Shown piece after piece: positions 16,625-25,649 of a DNA stretch of 64,000 nt. The stretch is from Chloroflexota bacterium (lineage in GTDB: Bacteria; Chloroflexota; Chloroflexia; Thermomicrobiales; UBA6265). The notes below the pieces were generated by a model that was not told where the DNA came from, searched no databases, and saw nothing but the letters and a program-made list of their open reading frames with translations. How positions within the stretch are numbered: the first letter of the stretch is position 1; each line of letters begins with the position of its first letter. The position numbers and the translations under genes are program-made. Where the stretch lies: contig JAFAEX010000309.1 in NCBI GenBank assembly GCA_023423795.1, positions 1 through 64,000 of the forward strand, written 5' to 3'.

Positions 16625-17103
16625 GACGGTCGTCCTTCGGTAGGTTCGCCCCGGAGGCCGGTCGTTCGGCGTCGGAGCGCGGCGGCCACGATTGCCCGCG
16701 CGGGCAGTGTTCGGGTCGCGACACAACGCTACCGAACGGGAAGCGCGCCGGGTATCCCGCATTTGCGCTAGTCGGAACCGATGAAGGCTGAGGTAGACGG
16801 CCAACTGATGCCCCTGAACAGGCGGAAACCGGCCGCGCCGGCCGGGCTAACCGGCAGGACCTTTCGGCCTCCCTCAAATGCGCTAGTGCATTCGGGCGAC
16901 CGGAAAATCATGCATTGATGGGATTCCCGGGATGTCCCCGGGCCGCACACTGGGCTCGTCAGGAAAGCCGGACGGGACGGACGGGGCGGGGAACCGCGAA
17001 GGGCCGACCGGGACCGGACCGCGAATGCCGGGACGGCCCGGCTCGCCTGGCGCGGAATCACCCGGACTTTCCGGGAACAGTGCTCGAGAGGAGCAGGGGA
17101 ATC
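16625..17103. other. Long leader/intergenic region before the pilin gene
   Basis: No credible gene. It holds two copies of the 9-mer TGCGCTAGT (near 16767 and 16879), a GC-rich self-complementary block near 16829-16855, and the pilin ribosome site (GAGGAGCAGGGG) at its end. I could not assign a promoter or riboswitch class. Confidence 0.5.
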
Positions 17104-17295
17104 ATGGAAGCGTTCAAGGGTCTGGTCGATCGCATCATCACCGAGGAAGACGGCCAGGGCATGATCGAGTACGCGCTGATCGCGGCGCTGCTCTCGATCG
17201 CCGCGATTGCGGTTATCGTCAATCTCGGTCCTAAGCTCACCGATATCTTCACCGACGTTGAGGGCGGGCTCGACGGCACGGCGCCGACCCCGTAG
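17104..17295 (+). CDS. flp: Flp-type pilin
   Basis: A 63-aa Flp/Fap-type prepilin, the major subunit of the Tad pilus. A short charged leader ending in Gly17 is followed by QGMIEYALIAALLSIAAIAV: the Glu and Tyr at +5 and +6 after the predicted cleavage site (Glu22, Tyr23) are the family hallmarks, followed by one hydrophobic helix. The ribosome site precedes the ATG by about 6 nt. It is separated from the assembly genes by a hairpin, the usual arrangement for making the pilin in excess. Confidence 0.95.
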   Translation: MEAFKGLVDRIITEEDGQGMIEYALIAALLSIAAIAVIVNLGPKLTDIFTDVEGGLDGTAPTP

Positions 17296-17304
17296 TCCTA
17301 CTTT

Positions 17305-17351
17305 AGTTCGGCGGAGCCGGGCGGACAGTCGGCTCCCGGCCCCGCCGAACT
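17305..17351 (+). terminator. Hairpin after pilin gene
   Basis: Outer arms AGTTCGGCGG/CCGCCGAACT and inner arms GGAGCCG/CGGCTCC form a long hairpin 10 bp after the flp stop. No T-run follows, so it may terminate partly and stabilise the pilin mRNA. Confidence 0.65.
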
Positions 17352-17436
17352 TCATCAAATGATTGAGACGAGTGGCGATGTGGCCGAGTTTTGCCGCCCG
17401 ATATATTGCTGGGTGTAGTAAGGGGAGCCTGAGGCA

Positions 17437-17943
17437 ATGGATCTAGGTTCAACTACGCTCGGAACGCTTCAGGTGGCGATGATCTTGATATGCATAGCCG
17501 CCGCTGTGACTACTGATCTACGGTGGCGGAGAATTCCCAATGTTGTAACGGGACCGACTGCGCTACTGGGAGTGGTTGTCAGCGTAGCAATGCACGGCTG
17601 GCATGGGCTCGTAGATTCGTTCACGGGGTGCCTGCTCGGAGGATCGCTGTTCCTGCTACCAGTCGCATTGCGTTGGTGGGGCGCGGGCGACCTGAAACTG
17701 TGCGCCGCGCTGGGTGCAATCGGCGGTCCGGTCTTCATCCTCTGGGCTGGCCTGTATTCCTTCGCCGCCGGCGGTCTGATGGCGCTGGCCGTCCTGCTCA
17801 TGAAGCGGCAGACGGCACCAGTTCTCGCCGGCATCGCGGTCGATCTCTACACGAAGCAGGCACCACAGGCGGCAAGCGGCATCCGGCTCCCGTACGCGGT
17901 GCCGATCGCGGTCGGCACGCTGATCGCCCTGGTGGTGCGCTAG
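17437..17943 (+). CDS. cpaA: Prepilin peptidase CpaA/TadV
   Basis: A 168-aa integral membrane aspartyl protease (A24 family) that cleaves the Flp prepilin leader. The two catalytic aspartates are Asp27 (TTDLRWRRIPN) and Asp85 (GAGDLKL), separated by hydrophobic helices. It lacks the N-methylation domain, as usual for TadV. The first 200 or so bases are noticeably less GC-rich and use rarer codons than the rest and than its neighbours. The stop directly abuts the next gene's ATG. Confidence 0.92.
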   Translation: MDLGSTTLGTLQVAMILICIAAAVTTDLRWRRIPNVVTGPTALLGVVVSVAMHGWHGLVDSFTGCLLGGSLFLLPVALRWWGAGDLKLCAALGAIGGPVFILWAGLYSFAAGGLMALAVLLMKRQTAPVLAGIAVDLYTKQAPQAASGIRLPYAVPIAVGTLIALVVR

Positions 17944-18357
17944 ATGGACGCCGCCGCTCGTCGCTCTCGGGCGCGCCGCGGTTGGGCGTCGGCGGCGCGC
18001 GGGCAGTCGATGGTCGAGTTCGCGCTCGTCATCCCGATCTTCCTGACCCTGGTCTTCGGCATCCTGGACCTCGGGCGCGTCGTTTTCACGAAGGCGCAAC
18101 TGGAGAACGCGGTGCGCGAGGGCGTCCGCGTCGGGCTGGTCGCGGAGCCGCCGTTCGCCTCGAAGGTCGCGACGCGGATCAAGGAGCAGCCGCTGCTGTC
18201 GGCCGCGAACGTGACCGTGACCTGCAGCCCGACCTCCTGCGCCTACGGCTCGACAGTCAGGGTCTCGGCCTCGATGCGGGCGAACCTCGTCGCCGGCGGC
18301 CTCCTCGGGCTCGCCGATCCGATGCTGACGGCGGCCGCGGCCGGAAGGATCGAGTGA
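17944..18357 (+). CDS. tadE: TadE-like pseudopilin
   Basis: A 137-aa TadE-domain protein, a minor pilin-like component of the Tad system. After a basic leader comes RGQSMVEFALVIPIFLTLVF, with the Glu of the processing motif and a transmembrane helix; the rest (about 80 residues) is predicted to be outside and contains two cysteines. It starts right after the cpaA stop and overlaps the next TadE-like gene (TGATG). Confidence 0.88.
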   Translation: MDAAARRSRARRGWASAARGQSMVEFALVIPIFLTLVFGILDLGRVVFTKAQLENAVREGVRVGLVAEPPFASKVATRIKEQPLLSAANVTVTCSPTSCAYGSTVRVSASMRANLVAGGLLGLADPMLTAAAAGRIE

Positions 18358-18809
18358 TGGACGGCGTGGTGGGACGGTTTGCAAAGGCGATCAGGCGCAC
18401 CGAGCGCGGCCAGTCGGTCGTCGAATTCGCGATCGTGCTCCCGGTGCTGCTGTTCATCGCGCTCGGCGCGGTGGACGTGGGCCGGGTGTTTTTCGACTAC
18501 ATCGGCCTGCGCGCCGCCGCGATGGACGGTGCGCTCTACGGGGCCCGGTTCCCCGGCGAGACGGCCGCCATCAAGCAGCGGGTGGCCGACCACTTCCTGC
18601 CGAACCCGCTGCCGAGCGGTACCGGGATCACCGTGGCCACCGACCCGCTCTGTGTCGGGTCCGACAGTCTCGGCAAGACCGGGTTCGTCAGCGTGACGGT
18701 GACGCGGCAGTTCAAGCCGATTTCGCTGACCGCGCTGCAGTTTCTCGCCGACAGGTTGAACTGGACCTTCACCATCTCCCCGACGGCCAAGGCCAGGTGC
18801 ATGACGTGA
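18357..18809 (+). CDS. TadE/TadF-like pseudopilin
   Basis: A 150-aa second TadE-like protein with RGQSVVEFAIVLPVLLFIAL and a following extracellular domain with a conserved-looking Cys near the middle and one at the end. It probably pairs with the preceding TadE as TadF does in other systems. The start and stop both overlap neighbours by one base (TGATG). Confidence 0.87.
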   Translation: MDGVVGRFAKAIRRTERGQSVVEFAIVLPVLLFIALGAVDVGRVFFDYIGLRAAAMDGALYGARFPGETAAIKQRVADHFLPNPLPSGTGITVATDPLCVGSDSLGKTGFVSVTVTRQFKPISLTALQFLADRLNWTFTISPTAKARCMT

Positions 18810-19867
18810 TGACCCGCCTGCTTCAGATCGCCCGGTTCGACGCGCTTCGTCGCGCCGTGCGGACCCGCGCCGCGCGCGGCCAAGTGGTCATCATGTTCGC
18901 CGTCGTCTCGGTCTCGCTGATCGGGATGATGGGCCTGGCGATCGACGGCGGCTTCTACCTGTACGCGCGCCGGACCGCGCAGGCGGCAGCGGACGCCGCC
19001 GCGCTGGCTGGCGCGCGGCAGTTGTCGCAATCGAAGGCGGCCCAGTCGGACGCCGCCGCCGTGGCGGCCGCCAACGGGCAGGGCGGCGTCAATCCCACCG
19101 TCGTCGAGTGCCGGTACGTCAACGACGGGAATGACGAGGTCTCCTCGGGCTCGACCTGCGGGACCCCGCCCGCGACGGCGAGCGGAGTGCGCGTCCGCAC
19201 CCAGGCCAGCGTGCCGACCTTCTTCATGAACGTCATTCCCGGCGCGCCGAACTCGGCCACCGCGACCGGCCGGGCTACCGCCCGCGTGCAGGTGCTGAAG
19301 ACCGACGGCCCGATCGGGTCGCTGGGCTCGAACGCCCCGTTCATCGTCTGCGGCAACGTCGGCAAGCTCGTTTCCGGCGGCACCATGGAGATCGTGGAAA
19401 GCACGAGCCCGTTCAAGATCAACCCGGATGCGGTCGGAAAGACGTTCCGCATCCACGACTCGAACCTCGGCTCGTCCGACTGCGACGCACAGGGGAACAG
19501 CTTCAAGGGCCTCGCCGACCAGGACCAGAACGGCAACCGCACGGTGCCCGGCTGGTTCGCCTACGACAACGGCACCAAGGCCGGCCCGACCCGTGCCGAC
19601 GTGTCCGGTCCGGGCGGGTGCAAGAAGGACACCGCGCCGCCCTACAACTGCGTGGTCCTCCTGCCGCTGGCGACGGACAGCCCGAAGCCGAGCAAGAACC
19701 CGCCCGAGATCTACGTCTACGGGTTCGCCGCGTTCGAGATCACCGAGGCGGCGTCGAACGCGCACAACGGGAAACTCCTCGGGGGATACCTCCTCACCGG
19801 CGAAGGGTCCAACGGCTGGACGCCGAGTTCCGGCGGCAGCATGGTCACCATCCGCCTGACCGAATGA
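18809..19867 (+). CDS. TadG-like pilus assembly protein
   Basis: A 352-aa protein with the TadG/TadE-like N-terminal signature RGQVVIMFAVVSVSLIGMMG, LAIDGGFYLYARRTAQAAAD and DAAALAGA, then a large external region with four spaced cysteine pairs and Gly/Ser-rich loops. It lacks the VWA domain of many long TadG proteins. The ATG at 18809 overlaps the previous stop; a GTG 12 bases earlier is possible. Part of the Tad operon. Confidence 0.85.
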   Translation: MTRLLQIARFDALRRAVRTRAARGQVVIMFAVVSVSLIGMMGLAIDGGFYLYARRTAQAAADAAALAGARQLSQSKAAQSDAAAVAAANGQGGVNPTVVECRYVNDGNDEVSSGSTCGTPPATASGVRVRTQASVPTFFMNVIPGAPNSATATGRATARVQVLKTDGPIGSLGSNAPFIVCGNVGKLVSGGTMEIVESTSPFKINPDAVGKTFRIHDSNLGSSDCDAQGNSFKGLADQDQNGNRTVPGWFAYDNGTKAGPTRADVSGPGGCKKDTAPPYNCVVLLPLATDSPKPSKNPPEIYVYGFAAFEITEAASNAHNGKLLGGYLLTGEGSNGWTPSSGGSMVTIRLTE

Positions 19868-19930
19868 CCCGCGGTTGCTTTGGATACCGACGACGCAGAC
19901 CGAAAATCGGACAAGACCAGGGAACGCGCA

Positions 19931-21634
19931 ATGAAACCGGCGACGACGAACAACCGAAGACCGCTCCTCATCGCGCTGCTGGTCGCGTCGCTCGCGGCCC
20001 TGGCCGTGTTCGCCTTTCTCGAGTTCCGGCCGACGGACGGACCTCTCGAGCCGCAGCGGGCGATCGACGTGCCCGCGACGGCGCCGGTGCTGGTGGCCGC
20101 CCACGACCTCGCGCCCGGCCAACTGCTGACCGAACTGGACGTCGAGGCGCGCGAGGTGCCGCTCGACGCTGTCCACCCGCGCGCGTTGACGCAGCCGGAG
20201 GACGCCGTCGGCATGCGCGCCGCCGTCGCGATGGCCGCCGGCGAGCAGGTGCTCGACCTCCGGCTGACCGGCGATGCTCCGGCCGACGCGGAAACGTTCG
20301 CCCGTGACGTTCCGCCCGGGATGCGCGCGATGGCGCTCACCGCGGATGAGGTCGTGCTGGTCGGCGGCCTCGCCCAGCCGGGCGACCGCGTGGACGTCGT
20401 CGGCTACTGGGAAATGGACATCAAGCCGGTGGACTGGTCGAAATTCGACGGCCCGACCGGGCTCGGCGGCTCCAACAGCGGAGATGACTTGAGCAGCGGC
20501 GATTTGGAGGACGAGAGCGCCGAGGACGACGCGGAATACACCCAGTACGTCTCCTCCTACGTCGTGCAGGACGTGGAGGTGCTGGCCGTCGCGCAGGCGC
20601 TGACCCCCGGCGATCCCGGGCTGGTCGAGGACGCGGGCGAGGCCGAGCAGCCGGCCGGGGATGTGCCGGCCACCGAGGGCGAGACGCCCGCCGCCGTCGT
20701 GCCGACCCCGCAGCCTCAACCGGTGGCGCGGCCATCCGCCGCGAGCGTCACCCTGCTGGTCTCGCCCGAGCAGGCGAGCCGGCTGATGCTGGCGATCCAC
20801 ACCGTCGAGAGCGACGACGCGCTGCGGATGGTCCTGCGCGCTCCCGGGGACACGACGACCGTAGACCTGCCGCCCGCCCAACTCGGCGAGATCCCAGTGG
20901 GCAACATGCTCGGCCATACCGACAAGGCGATGAACGAAAGCCCGCTGTTGATCACCGAGGCGTCGTTCTCCATGGGCGTGCTCGAAATCGGCGAGGAACT
21001 GGAGTTCACCGCCACCGTCAAGAACGTGTCTGACGCAACGATCCGCGCCAGCACCGGCGGCGCGCCGAACGGGTACGCCTACCAGCAGGGGCAGGCGTGG
21101 GACGCGATGGGCTTCTTCGCCGACTCCGGCGTCTACCGGATCGGCCTGAACGTCGCCGGCGCGTCGCCGCAGCCCTTCCCGTACCGCTGGACGATCGGCA
21201 CGGACCTCGCGCCGGGCGCATCGACCACCATCAGCGGCTCGGTGCGCCTGACCGAGGCGACGACCGCCACACGCTACTGGCTCGGCGTCATCGGCGAACC
21301 GAACCTGCCGGTGCAGGACGGCGTTGGCGTGAACGAGATCACCGTCAACCCGCCCGGCGAAGTCGAAGTGACGGCGGCCAGCGCGCCCCTCCGCGCCGAA
21401 CCGGACGGCGTGGCCGAGACCGTGGCGACGGCGGGCGCGGGGACGGTCTTGCGCGTGATCGACGCGGAATCCGGCTGGTTCCGGGTCCGAACCGACGGCG
21501 GCAGCGGCTGGATCGAAGCCTCGGCGGTCCAGGCCGTGCGTGAAACCCCCGACGATGGCCCGGCAGCGGGCGACGACGCGGCGGCGTCGGTCGAGACGCC
21601 GGCTTCGCCCGTGCCCGAAGGGGGTGGGACATGA
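19931..21634 (+). CDS. cpaB: CpaB/RcpC-like protein with extra C-terminal domains
   Basis: A 567-aa protein. An N-terminal transmembrane helix (LLIALLVASLAALAVFAFLE) is followed by a SAF domain (VLVAAHDLAPGQLLTELDVE) and the RcpC/CpaB core ending in SVTLLVSPEQASRLMLA, as in periplasmic Flp-assembly proteins. Unlike usual CpaB (about 250-350 aa) it continues with an Ig/CARDB-like domain (about residues 335-460) and a bacterial SH3 domain (about 470-535, with VLRVIDAESGWFRVRTDGG and GWIEASAV). The ATG at 19931 is chosen over 19880 because it directly precedes the basic n-region. The stop overlaps the next start (ATGA). Confidence 0.85.
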   Translation: MKPATTNNRRPLLIALLVASLAALAVFAFLEFRPTDGPLEPQRAIDVPATAPVLVAAHDLAPGQLLTELDVEAREVPLDAVHPRALTQPEDAVGMRAAVAMAAGEQVLDLRLTGDAPADAETFARDVPPGMRAMALTADEVVLVGGLAQPGDRVDVVGYWEMDIKPVDWSKFDGPTGLGGSNSGDDLSSGDLEDESAEDDAEYTQYVSSYVVQDVEVLAVAQALTPGDPGLVEDAGEAEQPAGDVPATEGETPAAVVPTPQPQPVARPSAASVTLLVSPEQASRLMLAIHTVESDDALRMVLRAPGDTTTVDLPPAQLGEIPVGNMLGHTDKAMNESPLLITEASFSMGVLEIGEELEFTATVKNVSDATIRASTGGAPNGYAYQQGQAWDAMGFFADSGVYRIGLNVAGASPQPFPYRWTIGTDLAPGASTTISGSVRLTEATTATRYWLGVIGEPNLPVQDGVGVNEITVNPPGEVEVTAASAPLRAEPDGVAETVATAGAGTVLRVIDAESGWFRVRTDGGSGWIEASAVQAVRETPDDGPAAGDDAAASVETPASPVPEGGGT

Positions 21635-23115
21635 GCGAGACCGTCGTGAAAGTGCTCGTCGTCGATGACGACGAGAAGGCGCGCCGCCGGTTGATCGGGC
21701 AGTTCCGCTTCCCCGACGTGCAGGTCGTCGGCGAGAGCACGCTCGGCGCGGCCGCCTACACCTGGGCCGAGCAACTCGACGTCGATGTCGTCGTGGTCGC
21801 CGTCGAGGAGCCGGTCGCGCGCGCGCTGCGCACCATCGAGGCGCTGTCGGTCGGACAGCGGACGTGGCCGGTCGTCGCCGTGTCGAGCCTCGCCGACCGC
21901 GACACGATGCGCAAGGCGATCCTCGCCGGCGTGCGCGATTACCTCGTGCTGCCGCTCGACGCCGCCGAGGTGCGGCGCACCGTCGTTCGCGCCCACCAGA
22001 CCGAGGCCGAGCGCCGGGCGGCGGCGGAGCAGGGGACCAAGCGGCTCGGCACCATCGTGACCGTGTTCGGCGTCAAGGGCGGCATCGGCAAGTCCACCGT
22101 CGCCTGCAACGTCGCCGCCGCGCTGGCGCAGGAAACCCGGCACCAGGTCGCGTTGCTCGACCTCGACCTCCACTTCGGCGACGCCGCGGTGATGCTGGAT
22201 CTCGTGCCGGAGGCGACGATCGTCGATGCCGCCGGCAACATCGATCCCAACCGGCCGCAGTCGGTCGAACCATTCCTGACGACGCACCCGTCGCGGGTTC
22301 GCCTGCTCGCCTCGCCGCCGGTGCCGGACGCGTCGGCCGCGATTGCGCCGGAGCAGGTCGCCAAGGTGCTGGAGATGCTGGCCGCCACCCACGATTACGT
22401 CGTGGTCGATACCGGCGCGCAGGTCGATCCCGTCACCGCCACCGCGCTCGACATGGCGACGATGGTGTTGCTGCTGGTCGTGCCGGAAGTGACCGCCATC
22501 CGCCGCACCAAGGCCGCGCTCGGGCTGATGGAGGAGTCCGGCTACTCCCGCGACAAACTGAAACTGGTGCTGAACCGCACCGACGCGAAGTCGGAAGTCT
22601 CGCCGGCGGACACCGCCTCGGCGCTGAACTACCCGGTCTACGCGCAGATCCCGGACGACCGGGCCGTGGCGCGCTCGATCACGGTCGGCGTCCCGGTCGT
22701 GATGTCCGCGCCGAAAACGAAGGCCGGCCGCGCCCTGCTGGACCTCGGGCGCGGCCTCGCCGGGGCCGACGCTCCGCCGCCGAAGCGCGGCCGCTTCCCG
22801 TGGCCGTTCCGCCCGCAACCGCAGCGCCCGGCTGCGGTGCCGACTGCCCCGCCCGCCGACGAAGCGGCGGTGCGCTCGGCGTGGGATTCGGTCCTGCACG
22901 AGGCGGAGCGCCGAACCGAAGCGGTTGGCAACCGCGACGATGCATTGGGCGCCGATCCGGCGGACCCCGACCCCGGCCCGCACTATGTGGACCCGGTTGC
23001 GGCGGCTGCCGCCGCCATCCTCGCCGGCCGGGAGGATCTGGTGGTGTCGATCGCCTCGGCCACGCCGGAATCGTCCGGTCCGCCCGCGAACGACCGCGAG
23101 GAGGACCGGCGATGA
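21631..23115 (+). CDS. cpaE: CpaE/TadZ pilus-localising ATPase
   Basis: A 494-aa protein. The N-terminal receiver-like domain (VLVVDDDEKARRRL) lacks an obvious phosphorylatable Asp context in its centre (VDVVVVAVEEP). The middle MinD/ParA-like ATPase has the deviant Walker A GVKGGIGKST, LLDLDLHFGD, and VVDTGAQ. A Pro-rich low-complexity tail follows. TadZ proteins position the Tad secretion machine at the pole or membrane. Its start overlaps the cpaB stop (ATGA). Confidence 0.9.
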   Translation: MSETVVKVLVVDDDEKARRRLIGQFRFPDVQVVGESTLGAAAYTWAEQLDVDVVVVAVEEPVARALRTIEALSVGQRTWPVVAVSSLADRDTMRKAILAGVRDYLVLPLDAAEVRRTVVRAHQTEAERRAAAEQGTKRLGTIVTVFGVKGGIGKSTVACNVAAALAQETRHQVALLDLDLHFGDAAVMLDLVPEATIVDAAGNIDPNRPQSVEPFLTTHPSRVRLLASPPVPDASAAIAPEQVAKVLEMLAATHDYVVVDTGAQVDPVTATALDMATMVLLLVVPEVTAIRRTKAALGLMEESGYSRDKLKLVLNRTDAKSEVSPADTASALNYPVYAQIPDDRAVARSITVGVPVVMSAPKTKAGRALLDLGRGLAGADAPPPKRGRFPWPFRPQPQRPAAVPTAPPADEAAVRSAWDSVLHEAERRTEAVGNRDDALGADPADPDPGPHYVDPVAAAAAAILAGREDLVVSIASATPESSGPPANDREEDRR

Positions 23116-23194
23116 ACCCGGTTGTGCTGCCCTTGGTCGCCCGCGGTCCCCGATCGCCGCGTGATCCCGAAACCGGAACCAGGGAACGATAGCG

Positions 23195-24634
23195 ATGTCT
23201 CTGCTCGAACGCGTTGCCGGCCCGGCGCGCACAACCGAAAAGCCACCGGCGGCGCCCGTCGCCGAACCGAAGCCTTCGGCCCGGCCGTCGCTCGTCGGGG
23301 CGGTGACGACCGGCGCGCCCGCGACCGCGGAGCCGAACCGGGCGCGGTCGGCGGCGAACCCGGAACTGGCCGCGCTCCGGTTCCGGCTCTACGACCGGAT
23401 GGTGCGGGACATCGATCCCGCCCGCCTCAGCGCCCAGCCCGACCGCGCCTCGGCGCGTCGCGGCGTCGAGGACGCCGTCGAGGAACTGATCCGGCAGGAA
23501 GGGCTGAACCTCCCGTGGCCGGACGTGGTCACGCTGCGGCGCGAGGTCGCCGACGAGATAGTCGGGCTGGGGCCGATCGAACCGCTGCTGAACGACGATT
23601 CCGTGTCCGAGGTGATGGTCAACAGCCCCGACCGCATCTTTTTCGAGCGCGGAGGCAAGTTGAACCGTTCGGAGCGGACGTTCCGCGACGACGACCACGT
23701 GATGCGGGTGATAGAGCGCATCGTCGCCCCGCTCGGGCGGCGCATCGACGAATCGTCGCCGATGGTCGATGCCCGGCTGGCCGACGGCTCGCGCGTGAAC
23801 GCGATCATCCCGCCGCTGGCCGTGCACGGGCCGTCTCTGACGATCCGGAAGTTCGCGAAGAAGCGCCTGACCGACGCCGACCTGATCCGGCTCGGGGCGA
23901 TCACCCAGGAGATGGCCGATTTCCTGGAGGCCTGCGTCGCCAGCAAGATGAACGTGCTCGTCTCCGGCGGCACCGGTTCCGGCAAGACGACCTTCCTCAA
24001 CATGCTCGGCGGCTACATCCCGCCGACCGAGCGGCTGGTGACGATCGAGGACCCGGCCGAACTGCGGATTCCGATCGACAACCTCGTGAGCCTCGAAACC
24101 CGTCCGCCGAACATCGAGGGCAAGGGGCAGATCACCCAGCGCGAACTGGTCAAGAACGCACTCCGCATGCGTCCGGACCGGATCATCATCGGAGAATGCC
24201 GCGGCGGCGAAGCGTTCGACATGCTACAGGCGATGAACACCGGCCACGACGGCTCGCTGACCACGATCCACGCCAACTCGCCGCGCGATGCCCTCTCCCG
24301 GATCGAGAACATGGTCCTGATGGCCAACCTCGACCTGCCGGTGCGCGCCATTCGCGAGCAGATCGCCTCGGCGATCCACCTCGTCGTCCAGTTGACGCGC
24401 CTGTCCGACGGCAGCCGCCGCATCACCTACGTCACCGAGATCGTCGGCATGGAACAGGACGTGATCACCATGCACGACGTCTTCACCTTCGACCAGCGGG
24501 GCATCGACGAGGACGGCAAGGTCATCGGCGAACTGCGCCCGAGCGGCATCCGCCCCGTCTGCGCCGAAAAACTGGAGCGGCACGGCTTCGCGTTGCCGCC
24601 CGAGATGTTCCAGTCGGCCCCGCGCCGGCGCTAA
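23195..24634 (+). CDS. tadA: Tad secretion ATPase TadA/CpaF
   Basis: A 479-aa secretion ATPase of the GspE/VirB11 superfamily powering Flp pilus assembly. After a Pro-rich N-terminus come the N-terminal domain (GPIEPLLNDDSVSEVMVN), Walker A SGGTGSGKTT, Asp box TIEDPAEL, Walker B RIIIGECRGGE, and His box GHDGSLTTIHAN. Length and order are those of CpaF. A 79-bp gap from cpaE contains only a 26-codon frame that overlaps the cpaE stop. It is followed by tadB and tadC. Confidence 0.95.
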   Translation: MSLLERVAGPARTTEKPPAAPVAEPKPSARPSLVGAVTTGAPATAEPNRARSAANPELAALRFRLYDRMVRDIDPARLSAQPDRASARRGVEDAVEELIRQEGLNLPWPDVVTLRREVADEIVGLGPIEPLLNDDSVSEVMVNSPDRIFFERGGKLNRSERTFRDDDHVMRVIERIVAPLGRRIDESSPMVDARLADGSRVNAIIPPLAVHGPSLTIRKFAKKRLTDADLIRLGAITQEMADFLEACVASKMNVLVSGGTGSGKTTFLNMLGGYIPPTERLVTIEDPAELRIPIDNLVSLETRPPNIEGKGQITQRELVKNALRMRPDRIIIGECRGGEAFDMLQAMNTGHDGSLTTIHANSPRDALSRIENMVLMANLDLPVRAIREQIASAIHLVVQLTRLSDGSRRITYVTEIVGMEQDVITMHDVFTFDQRGIDEDGKVIGELRPSGIRPVCAEKLERHGFALPPEMFQSAPRRR

Positions 24635-24669
24635 CCGGGGCGCTCCCGGAGATGACCGAGGTTCGAGTC

Positions 24670-25647
24670 GTGGATCCGTTGATGCTGGCGCCGCTGGTGG
24701 TGTTCGTGGTGGTCCTTGCCGCGGCGTACCTGCTGCTGTCCCGCGGCGGGGAGCGGCAGGACCCGGTCAAGCGGCGGCTCGAAGGCGGTGCGCCCCGGCG
24801 CATGGCTCCGACGGAGAAACCCGCCGTCGAACCGGTCAGCCTGCTGCGCGATTCGGCCATGGCCCCATCGTCGCCGCTGCTGCGCCTGCTGACGAACGCG
24901 CCGGCGGCGCGGTCGGCGGAAATCGACCTGAAGCAGGCGGACCTGGCGATCCACCCGGCCTCCTACGTGCTGGGCCGGATCGTTCCGGCCGCGCTCGCGA
25001 TTGTGTTGGTCGCGCTCGGGGTCGCGCCGCCGCCGATCGGGCTCGCGATCGCGGTGCTCGGCTGGTTCCTGCCGCGCTTCGTCGTGCGGCGCAAGGCGAA
25101 GCAGCGGACCGATGCCTTCGAGGGCCAGCTCGCCGAAGCGCTCGACCTGCTGGCCGGCGCGCTGCGGGCCGGGCACGGTTTTCTGCAGGCGATCGAATCG
25201 ACCGCGCACGAGATGTCGAGCCCGATGAAGGACGAATTGCTGCGGCTGATCGACGCGGTGAACGTCGGCGGCAGCGTGGACGCCGCGCTGGAAGAACTTC
25301 CCGGCCGGATCGACAGCTACGACGTGCAACTGATGACCTCGGCCATCGCCGTCCAGCGGCAGGCCGGCGGCAACCTCGCCGAGGTCCTGCAAACGCTCTC
25401 GAAGACCGTGCGCGAGCGCCGCCGCATCCGTGGCGAGGTGAAGGCGCTGACGGCCGCGCCCCGGATGTCCGGCTACATCGTCGGCGCGCTGCCGTTCGGC
25501 CTGACGGTGTACTTCGCGGCCGTCAGCAGCGATTTCCGCACGTCCATGTTCGGGACCGACATCGGCCGGATGATCCTCGTCGGAGCGGGCGTCTGGACCT
25601 TGTTCGGCTTCCTGATCTCGCAACGCATCGCGAAGGTGGAGTATTGA
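24670..25647 (+). CDS. tadB: Tad inner-membrane platform protein TadB
   Basis: A 325-aa type II secretion F-domain protein. The N-terminal helix (MLAPLVVFVVVLAAAYLLLS) is followed by a linker, two helices near 95-135, the cytoplasmic T2SSF segment (EALDLLAGALRAGHGFLQAI, GGNLAEVLQTL) and two C-terminal helices. The GTG at 24670 has GAGG 8 nt upstream and matches the start of tadC in style; an ATG at 24652 would add six residues but its GGAG directly abuts it. Confidence 0.9.
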   Translation: MDPLMLAPLVVFVVVLAAAYLLLSRGGERQDPVKRRLEGGAPRRMAPTEKPAVEPVSLLRDSAMAPSSPLLRLLTNAPAARSAEIDLKQADLAIHPASYVLGRIVPAALAIVLVALGVAPPPIGLAIAVLGWFLPRFVVRRKAKQRTDAFEGQLAEALDLLAGALRAGHGFLQAIESTAHEMSSPMKDELLRLIDAVNVGGSVDAALEELPGRIDSYDVQLMTSAIAVQRQAGGNLAEVLQTLSKTVRERRRIRGEVKALTAAPRMSGYIVGALPFGLTVYFAAVSSDFRTSMFGTDIGRMILVGAGVWTLFGFLISQRIAKVEY

Positions 25648-25649
25648 TC

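Noticed and set aside
16820..16880. Possible c-di-GMP riboswitch before the pilin gene
   Set aside because: A GGAAACCGGCC-type stretch and CTAACC occur, but the GCAAACC and CGCAAAGCC hallmarks are missing and pairing does not follow the GEMM fold.
18536..20917. A 793-codon frame on the minus strand across tadG and cpaB
   Set aside because: It is antisense to well-supported Tad genes, has no family motifs and reads as Arg/Gly/Asp/His-rich sequence typical of shadow frames in GC-rich DNA.
23112..23192. A 26-codon frame coupled to the cpaE stop (ATGA)
   Set aside because: The overlap is attractive, but the peptide (Arg/Pro-rich) has no motif and fits a chance frame in the cpaE-tadA gap.
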